From positions 1 to 12,481 of the forward strand of contig CABWZL010000018.1 of NCBI GenBank assembly GCA_902509805.1: a DNA stretch of 12,481 nucleotides. The letters are read 5' to 3'. How positions within the stretch are numbered: the first letter of the stretch is position 1; every line of letters starts with the position of its first letter. Position numbers and translations under genes: made by a program. The notes below the pieces were generated by a model. The model saw only the letters and a list, made by a program, of their open reading frames with translations. It ran no database searches and was not told the origin of the DNA. Shown piece after piece: positions 7,031 through 12,481 of the stretch. The DNA comes from an uncultured Bacteroidota bacterium (GTDB lineage: Bacteria; Bacteroidota; Bacteroidia; Flavobacteriales; Flavobacteriaceae).

Positions 7031-7038
7031 TAAATTTG
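7031..7038 (+). promoter_or_regulatory. Flavobacterial -7 element (TAnnTTTG) upstream of first full DUF5916 gene
   Basis: TAAATTTG is an exact match to the Bacteroidota -7 consensus TAnnTTTG and lies 53 bases before the ATG at 7092, leaving a leader of about 45 bases. A good TTG at the -33 position is not present (only CTG near 7010-7012), so the promoter would be of moderate fit. The two tandem DUF5916 genes downstream could both be read from it. Confidence 0.5.
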
Positions 7039-7091
7039 CCCTCAAATAATAATTTAAACTTTAAATAATTATTTCGGTCTAATAATCTATC

Positions 7092-9332
7092 ATGAAAAAT
7101 ATCTTAATAATAGTACTTCTGACCTTAAGTTTTTCTGGTTACTCTCAAAATCAAGTACTAAAGCTTATCAAGACATCTGATTCTGAATTCAAACTTGATG
7201 GAATTCTATCTGAATCAGAATTGAAAAATGCTTTTCCTATTGAGATTATTTATGAACACACTCCAGGTTACAACACTGTGCCATCATACAAAACAACAGG
7301 ATATGTTAACTATTCTGAAGAATTTGTATACATAGCATTTAAAGCTTATAGAGATGAAGTTACTGCATCAATACTTTCAAGAGATAATTTTTCCTTATTC
7401 TCAGAAGATTATGTGAATATTCATATTGACACATATGGGGATGCTAGAAATAATCTTGGTTTTAGTGCAAATATTTATGGAAGTCAAAGTGACGGTGTTA
7501 GAGTTGAATCATCTGGATTTGGAAGCCAAAGTAGCGGTTGGAGTCTTGATCCAAATTTTAATTGGGAATCACTGGGAAGACTTACAGATTTTGGATATGA
7601 AGTTGAAGTCATTATACCTTTTTCATCCATCCCTTTTCCTAACGGTAAAGATCAAAAATGGAAACTTAAACTTAGCACAGGTTATAGAGATGAAATAAAA
7701 CAAGGATCAACTGTACGATCTTATAGTAGTAAACTCGATAATGATAGTTCATGCAAGCTGTGTCAGATTGACCATACGATAGTAATGAATGACATAAGCT
7801 ATAATAAGAGCTTAGATTTCTTACCTTATGTAAGCTCTAATTTATCAGGTGAAAGAGAGAAGTTTTATGATCGAATAAATTACTCAAATCCAGAGGTAAA
7901 TTACGGAATTGGAGTAAATCTCGAGATCAATAAAAATTTATCTTTAGAGGCAACCCTAAATCCTGATTTTTCTCAAGTTGAGGCAGATGTAACAAAGATT
8001 GATATTAATTCTCCCACTGCAATTAATTATCCAGAAAGAAGACCTTTTTTTACCAGAGGGATAGATGTTATGGATTATACAATGGATGTATATTATTCTA
8101 GATCAATAAATAATCCCTCGTTTGCATCTAAAGTTTTGAATCAAGGCAGAAAATCAAGAATTTATATGCTTACTGCTATAGATCAAGATTCTCCATACGT
8201 AGTGCCAACGCAATTTGAATCGTTCTCAGGAGTTGGCGGAAGAAGTTTTAATAATGTACTCAGGTATCAAAATATTTTAAATCCAAATATTCAAATTGGA
8301 GCACTTGCAACTAATAGGCTCTATAATGGAGATGCCTATGGGAATTTATTAGGATTGGATGCGCTTTTTAAGTTTTCAGGTGGCTGGAAATTTGAACTAG
8401 AATATTTTAAAAACTCAAATAAGGAGCCTGTCGCAGACTGGATAGACTCTAATAAAAAATTTGGTGATTATACAGTAAATCTTGACGGAGAAAGTTTCAG
8501 TGGAAATGCTTTATATAGTGAACTTAGAAGAGATACTCAAAACTGGAGGTCATTTTTAAGATACACTGGAATTTCTCCAACTTTTAGAGCTGATAATGGG
8601 TTTATTGTTCAAAATGATCTAAAGAAATATGAATTATGGCACGGGTACTATAAGTATCCTGACAAGAAGTATCTTAAAAATTATAGAATTAGCGCAAGAT
8701 ATGATAGAGAGTATAGTTACTCCAATAAATTAAAAAGGTCAGCTTTTGAAGCATATTTTACTGTTCTTACAATTTTAAATACAGACATATTTTATAATTA
8801 TGAACACGCTTTTTATGACACTCACTTAGTTTCAGAATTTGAAAACTTTACGAGTCATTATGTAAGAATTTCATCAAAACCTTTCGATTTCATAAATATT
8901 CAAGGTGGATTTGGTACAGGAAATGAAATAGCATATCGTGAGGAAATACCAGAGTTGGGTGAGCGTTTCTCTTTTAACACCTCAGTTGAGATTACTCTTA
9001 ATGATAATTTACGAATTAAACCTTCCATTAACTTTTCAAGATTACAAAAATTAGATTCTGATGAATATTTTTTTGATGGCTATATTGCAAGGCTTGATAT
9101 TAGATACCAGTTTACTAGTTCTTTAGACTTTAGAGTTATATCTGAGTACAATGAATTTTCTGATCAATTTTTTACCCAGCCCCTAATATCATGGAGGCCA
9201 AACCCTGACACAATATTTTATTTTGGAGGAAATCAAAACTTTGTAGATGAATTTGTTGATTATAACTCTCCAAACTACAGAGTTAATAAATCACAATTAT
9301 TCATGAAATTCCAGTACTTAATAAAATCTTAG
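7092..9332 (+). CDS. DUF5916 / CBM9-like outer-membrane beta-barrel protein, tandem copy 1
   Basis: This full-length 746-aa member has a Sec signal peptide (MKNILIIVLLTLSFSGYSQ). Its N-terminal CBM9-like domain begins with FKLDGILSESEL (33-44), continues through IDTYGDARNNLGF (112-124) and GSQSDGVRVE (130-139), and ends near residue 210. C221 and C224 form a CKLCQ motif. NPDFSQVEAD (290-299) and NYPERRPFF (312-320) are the DUF5916 hallmarks. The remaining 420 residues consist of alternating polar and aromatic strands, as in an outer-membrane barrel, with aromatic-rich final segments (IFYFGGNQNF, FMKFQYLIKS). The ligand is unknown. It is clearly a duplicate of the following gene, with well over half of residues identical by eye and no length change of note. 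A promoter-like TAnnTTTG lies 53 bases upstream. There is no TonB box, plug or T9SS sorting domain. Confidence 0.92.
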   Translation: MKNILIIVLLTLSFSGYSQNQVLKLIKTSDSEFKLDGILSESELKNAFPIEIIYEHTPGYNTVPSYKTTGYVNYSEEFVYIAFKAYRDEVTASILSRDNFSLFSEDYVNIHIDTYGDARNNLGFSANIYGSQSDGVRVESSGFGSQSSGWSLDPNFNWESLGRLTDFGYEVEVIIPFSSIPFPNGKDQKWKLKLSTGYRDEIKQGSTVRSYSSKLDNDSSCKLCQIDHTIVMNDISYNKSLDFLPYVSSNLSGEREKFYDRINYSNPEVNYGIGVNLEINKNLSLEATLNPDFSQVEADVTKIDINSPTAINYPERRPFFTRGIDVMDYTMDVYYSRSINNPSFASKVLNQGRKSRIYMLTAIDQDSPYVVPTQFESFSGVGGRSFNNVLRYQNILNPNIQIGALATNRLYNGDAYGNLLGLDALFKFSGGWKFELEYFKNSNKEPVADWIDSNKKFGDYTVNLDGESFSGNALYSELRRDTQNWRSFLRYTGISPTFRADNGFIVQNDLKKYELWHGYYKYPDKKYLKNYRISARYDREYSYSNKLKRSAFEAYFTVLTILNTDIFYNYEHAFYDTHLVSEFENFTSHYVRISSKPFDFINIQGGFGTGNEIAYREEIPELGERFSFNTSVEITLNDNLRIKPSINFSRLQKLDSDEYFFDGYIARLDIRYQFTSSLDFRVISEYNEFSDQFFTQPLISWRPNPDTIFYFGGNQNFVDEFVDYNSPNYRVNKSQLFMKFQYLIKS

Positions 9333-9413
9333 TAAAAATTAATTTCAGATTGTTTTTATGGTTAAAGAATTAATATTTTTATTTTATAGAATATCTGCTT
9401 AAGTTTATTTTTC

Positions 9414-11651
9414 ATGTTCAAAAGAAACACGCTAATATTCCTGTTATTTTCGTCTTTTATAAGTTTTTCTCAGACAGAAATTTTAAACTTGTCAAAATCA
9501 GAAAAATCTGAATTTAAATTAGATGGAATCCTTTCAGAATTTGAGCTAAATAATGCTATAGAATTAGATGTTAAATATGAACATGATCCTGGTTATAATG
9601 ATCCCCCTTCCTACAAGACAATAGGATATTTAAAATACTCTGACACTTTTCTTTATGTAGGTTTTAGATCTTATAAAGACAACGTAACTGCATCTATTCA
9701 TTCAAGAGACAACCCTTCACTTTATCAAGATGATATAGTAATGATTAACCTTGACACATATGGAGATGCTAGGAATAATCTAGGTTTTACTTCAAATCTT
9801 TATGGAAGTCAATCAGATGGAGTTAGGGTTGAAGGTACTTCATATACAGGACAAGGTTCTGGCTGGGGTTTTTCTAGAAATTTTGATTTTGAATCTTTGG
9901 GAAGAATTACAGACTTTGGTTATGAAGTTGAATTCATAATTCCTTTTGCTGAAATACCTTTTCCTAATGGAATTGATCAAGAATGGAAAATAAAACTGGC
10001 AACATACTATAGGGATATAAACAAACAAGGAGCTAGAGCACGTGTTTTTAGTAGTAAGCAAGATCGAGAAAACACATGTCAATTATGCCAAATGGATCAT
10101 ACAATAGTTATGAAGGATATTAAAATTGAAAAAGGATTAAACTTCTTGCCCTATGTGTCTTCTAATATTTCTGGTGAAAGATTGAATTATGATGATGATA
10201 TAAATTATTCATCACCTAAATACAATTACGGAATTGGCTTTAATTTTGAGTTAAATAAAAATTTATTAATTGAGGGTACAATCAACCCAGATTTCTCTCA
10301 AGTTGAAGCAGATGCAACCAAAATTGATGTTAACTCTCCAACTGCAATAAATTATCCTGAGCAAAGACCTTTTTTTAATAAAGGGAGTGATGTTATGGAC
10401 TATTCTTTAGATGTTTTTTATTCAAGATCAATTAACAATCCTTCTTTTGCATCTAAGATTTTAAATCAAGGTAGAAAGTCTCGACTTTATGTTTTGTCAG
10501 CCTTTGATGATGAAACCCCTTACATAGTTCCAACTCAATTTGAGTCATTTTCAGGAGTTGGTGGTAAAAGCTTTAGTAATATATTGAGATATCAAAATTT
10601 CATAAATTCTAATTCCCAATTAGGTTTATTAGCCTCAAACAGGTTCTATGAGGGCGATGCTTATGGAAATTTATTTGGTATTGATGGGTTGTTTAAATTT
10701 TCTAATATTTGGAAATTTGAATTTGAATTCTTTGTGAATTCAAATAAGGAACCCGATTCTGATTGGATTGATAGTGACAAAAAATTTGGAAAATATACGG
10801 TTGCTTTAGATGGTGAAAAATTAAATGGAACTGCCTTTTTTGCACAAATTAGAAGAGAAACTGAAACTTGGCGTTCATATATTGAGTATACTAATTTATC
10901 TGACGGTTTCAGATCTGATTTAGGTTTTATTACTACAAATAATCTTAGAAAGTATACATTATGGCATAGTTTTCATCAGTTTCCTGATAAAAAAATTATT
11001 AAAAATTATAGAATAAGTTTGAGGCATGACTTTGAACTTAATCATTTTGATGAACTAGCAAGATCTAATTTTCAAGGATATTTGAATTTTAAGACAATTG
11101 CAAACACAGACGTATTGTATAATTATGAATATAATTTTTTAAAATCACATCTTGATTTTCAGTTCAAAGACTTTATTAATCATTGGCTTCGTATAAGCTC
11201 ACGTCCATCAAATTTTATAAATTTTAGCATGTTCTATAAATTTGGAAAAGATATTGCTTACAGGGAGGGTAAACTAGGTATGACAAATAACATTAATTTT
11301 TCATCAGAACTTACAATAACTGACAATTTTAGAGTAAAACCTTCAATAAATTATTCTTCCATAAAAAAGCTGACTTCAAATGAATACTTTTTTAAGGGTT
11401 TTATAACTAGGTTAGATTTAAGATATCAGTTTACTAATGAGTTTGATCTAAGATTTATTTCTGAGTACAATGATTTTTCTGAGCAATTTTTCTTTCAACC
11501 ACTTATTTCGTGGAGACCTAATCCCGACACTATATTCTATTTTGGAGGAAATCAGAATTATATTGATGCATTTCAAGATTATAATTCACCTCATTATAGG
11601 GTCAATAAAACTCAGATATTTCTTAAGTTTCAATATTTAATTAAATCTTAA
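9414..11651 (+). CDS. DUF5916 / CBM9-like outer-membrane beta-barrel protein, tandem copy 2
   Basis: This 745-aa paralogue of the preceding gene keeps the same architecture. It has a signal peptide (MFKRNTLIFLLFSSFISFSQ), a CBM9-like head with FKLDGILSEFEL (34-45) and LDTYGDARNNLGF (113-125), and a CQLCQ motif with C222 and C225. NPDFSQVEAD (291-300) and NYPEQRPFF (313-321) precede a long barrel region ending in FLKFQYLIKS. The two tandem copies keep near-identical blocks such as SRSINNPSFASK and QFESFSGVGG. They differ most in exposed-loop-like stretches of the C-terminal half (for example residues 600-640). That pattern suggests duplication followed by divergence of ligand-facing or surface loops. 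The 81-base gap to copy 1 contains no hairpin and only a weak promoter-like sequence (TTG near 9350, TATTTTTA near 9374), so the two are probably cotranscribed at least in part. Confidence 0.92.
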   Translation: MFKRNTLIFLLFSSFISFSQTEILNLSKSEKSEFKLDGILSEFELNNAIELDVKYEHDPGYNDPPSYKTIGYLKYSDTFLYVGFRSYKDNVTASIHSRDNPSLYQDDIVMINLDTYGDARNNLGFTSNLYGSQSDGVRVEGTSYTGQGSGWGFSRNFDFESLGRITDFGYEVEFIIPFAEIPFPNGIDQEWKIKLATYYRDINKQGARARVFSSKQDRENTCQLCQMDHTIVMKDIKIEKGLNFLPYVSSNISGERLNYDDDINYSSPKYNYGIGFNFELNKNLLIEGTINPDFSQVEADATKIDVNSPTAINYPEQRPFFNKGSDVMDYSLDVFYSRSINNPSFASKILNQGRKSRLYVLSAFDDETPYIVPTQFESFSGVGGKSFSNILRYQNFINSNSQLGLLASNRFYEGDAYGNLFGIDGLFKFSNIWKFEFEFFVNSNKEPDSDWIDSDKKFGKYTVALDGEKLNGTAFFAQIRRETETWRSYIEYTNLSDGFRSDLGFITTNNLRKYTLWHSFHQFPDKKIIKNYRISLRHDFELNHFDELARSNFQGYLNFKTIANTDVLYNYEYNFLKSHLDFQFKDFINHWLRISSRPSNFINFSMFYKFGKDIAYREGKLGMTNNINFSSELTITDNFRVKPSINYSSIKKLTSNEYFFKGFITRLDLRYQFTNEFDLRFISEYNDFSEQFFFQPLISWRPNPDTIFYFGGNQNYIDAFQDYNSPHYRVNKTQIFLKFQYLIKS

Positions 11652-11795
11652 TTTACTTTTATTCATATAGTTAGGTTCTTGCAATAAATCTCGAATGTTA
11701 CCTATCTCTTCAGATTTCACATTATGCTTTTGTAAATTAATTTTAAAAAGGTATAATAATTAAGTTTTTTTATTAAATTTAAGTAACTATAACCA

Positions 11796-11996
11796 ATGCA
11801 GATTAATTCAAAAAGTATTTTCCTTAGGAGGGTTAACGAGGCTCTTCTACTTAAAAAGATCTCTAGGAGAACTGCAAATCATTTTATGTCAGTCTACAAA
11901 AAATTTGATTCTAAGAAAAGATCAGAAGCAGATGACAAGGCAGATGAGCTTTTGGCAGAATTAATATCGGAATCTTCGGTTAAACAAAAGCGTTAA
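11796..11996 (+). CDS. Unrecognised 66-aa basic helical protein
   Basis: The frame encodes a soluble, strongly charged, mostly helical small protein (MQINSKSIFLRRVNEALLLK at the start, then an RR-T-A-N-H-F block and an acidic-basic tail with DDKADELLAELI). There is no signal peptide, membrane span or cysteine. The basic first half and acidic second half could form a two-helix nucleic-acid- or protein-binding unit, but I recognise no family. A 144-bp gap upstream of it holds no gene or clear hairpin; a degenerate promoter-like TGCTTTTG occurs near 11727-11734. It converges with the RidA-like gene, the two stop codons being two bases apart, so the coding density around it supports it as a real gene. 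Confidence 0.6.
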   Translation: MQINSKSIFLRRVNEALLLKKISRRTANHFMSVYKKFDSKKRSEADDKADELLAELISESSVKQKR

Positions 11997-11998
11997 AA

Positions 11999-12466
11999 TT
12001 ATTTAATTGCCCAGCATTCTATTTCTACTTTAGCTCCAAGTGCTAAACCTGTACCAGCAAATGCGCTTCTTGATGGTTTTTTATTTTTTTTAAAAAATTT
12101 CCTGTACTCCTCACTCATTGCTCCCCATTCAGATATATCAGACAGCATGCATGTGCATTTAAACACTTTGTCCATTGAGCTACCAAGTGCAAGCAAAACA
12201 CCTTCTATATTTTTCATAGTTTGTTTTGTTTCTTCTTTAATACCTCCTTGAACTAATTCATTGGTTCCAGGAATATTTCCTACTTGTCCAGCCACATAGA
12301 TTATATTGTTTACAATAGTTGCATCAGAAAATGGAAAGTCTAATTTTTTAGTCATCTCTGAATTATAGTAATCAATTTGAGTGCTTGGGCCATTATTGTT
12401 ATTTATAACTCGTGTCCCAACACATGAGGTAGTTAATAAAAGAAGTAATAATATTAGTTTTTTCAT
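11999..12466 (-). CDS. RidA/YjgF-family lipoprotein
   Basis: This 155-aa protein joins a lipoprotein signal (MKKLILLLLLLTTSC, lipid-accepting Cys15) and a linker of about 25 residues to a complete RidA/YjgF fold. Family markers are YVAGQVGNIPGTNELVQGGI (57-76), QTMKNIEGVLLALGSSMDKV (82-101), PSRSAF (131-136) and AKVEIECWAI (145-154). Arg133 corresponds to the carboxylate-binding arginine of active RidA enzymes, and the VEIE glutamates are kept, so deaminase activity towards imines or enamines is possible. Classical RidA is cytoplasmic and clears 2-aminoacrylate released by PLP enzymes; a lipid anchor places this one in the periplasm or on the outer membrane, so its substrate must differ or be exported. 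The ATG is 15 bases from the window end, so its promoter is not visible. Confidence 0.9.
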   Translation of the reverse strand: MKKLILLLLLLTTSCVGTRVINNNNGPSTQIDYYNSEMTKKLDFPFSDATIVNNIIYVAGQVGNIPGTNELVQGGIKEETKQTMKNIEGVLLALGSSMDKVFKCTCMLSDISEWGAMSEEYRKFFKKNKKPSRSAFAGTGLALGAKVEIECWAIK

Positions 12467-12481
12467 TATTTTTTTTTGAGT

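Noticed and set aside
7426..7698. 90-codon plus-strand frame
   Set aside because: It is an out-of-frame shadow inside DUF5916 tandem copy 1.
9840..10082. 80-codon minus-strand frame
   Set aside because: It is antisense to DUF5916 tandem copy 2, with no support.
7092..11651. TonB-dependent receptor (SusC-like) identity for the large outer-membrane proteins
   Set aside because: No plug domain or carboxypeptidase-like N-terminal domain is seen; NPDFSQVEAD and the CBM9-like head point to DUF5916.
11652..11795. Terminator or non-coding RNA in the gap after the second tandem DUF5916 gene
   Set aside because: Only short, weak inverted repeats (five bases of TAGGT/ACCTA with a long loop) are visible, with no T-run after a stem.

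Overview
The window looks like a piece of a compact, AT-rich genome of a marine-type flavobacterium (Bacteroidota). The evidence is the low GC content, the flavobacterial signal peptides ending in ...SQ, very short intergenic gaps, a TAnnTTTG-type promoter element, and several families typical of the group (DUF5916 outer-membrane proteins, PadR-PspC operons, small Kazal lipoproteins). No rRNA, tRNA, CRISPR array, transposase or phage gene was found.

Left part (1-3759, minus strand): a tightly packed putative operon read right to left. It starts with a PadR-family repressor (3427-3759), then a small secreted protein (2972-3430, 4-base ATGA overlap), a double-PspC membrane protein (1615-2970, 1-base gap), and a DUF5916/CBM9-like outer-membrane protein that runs off the left edge (1-1582, 32-base gap). 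A 21-bp imperfect palindrome just upstream of padR is a good candidate for its autoregulatory operator.

Middle (3830-6987): a small Kazal-domain lipoprotein and an indoleamine 2,3-dioxygenase (IDO)-type haem enzyme lie on the minus strand. Only 32 bp away, a divergent gene on the plus strand encodes a PLP-dependent class V aminotransferase-like protein with a Tat-like signal. Next come a strong AT-rich hairpin and a 57-codon Trp-rich single-span membrane ORF. IDO would open tryptophan's indole ring to N-formylkynurenine. Whether the neighbouring PLP enzyme acts on the same pathway is not shown by the sequence.

Right part (7092-12466): two full-length tandem DUF5916 paralogues (746 and 745 aa), clearly products of duplication and relatives of the left-edge copy. 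They are followed by an unrecognised 66-aa basic helical protein and, convergent with only 2 bp between stops, a lipoprotein form of RidA (imine/enamine deaminase fold).

The most noteworthy points are the IDO in a flavobacterial context, three DUF5916 paralogues in 12.5 kb that all carry a CxxCQ motif at the same place, the PadR operator candidate, and two small-protein or hairpin features in the gaps.
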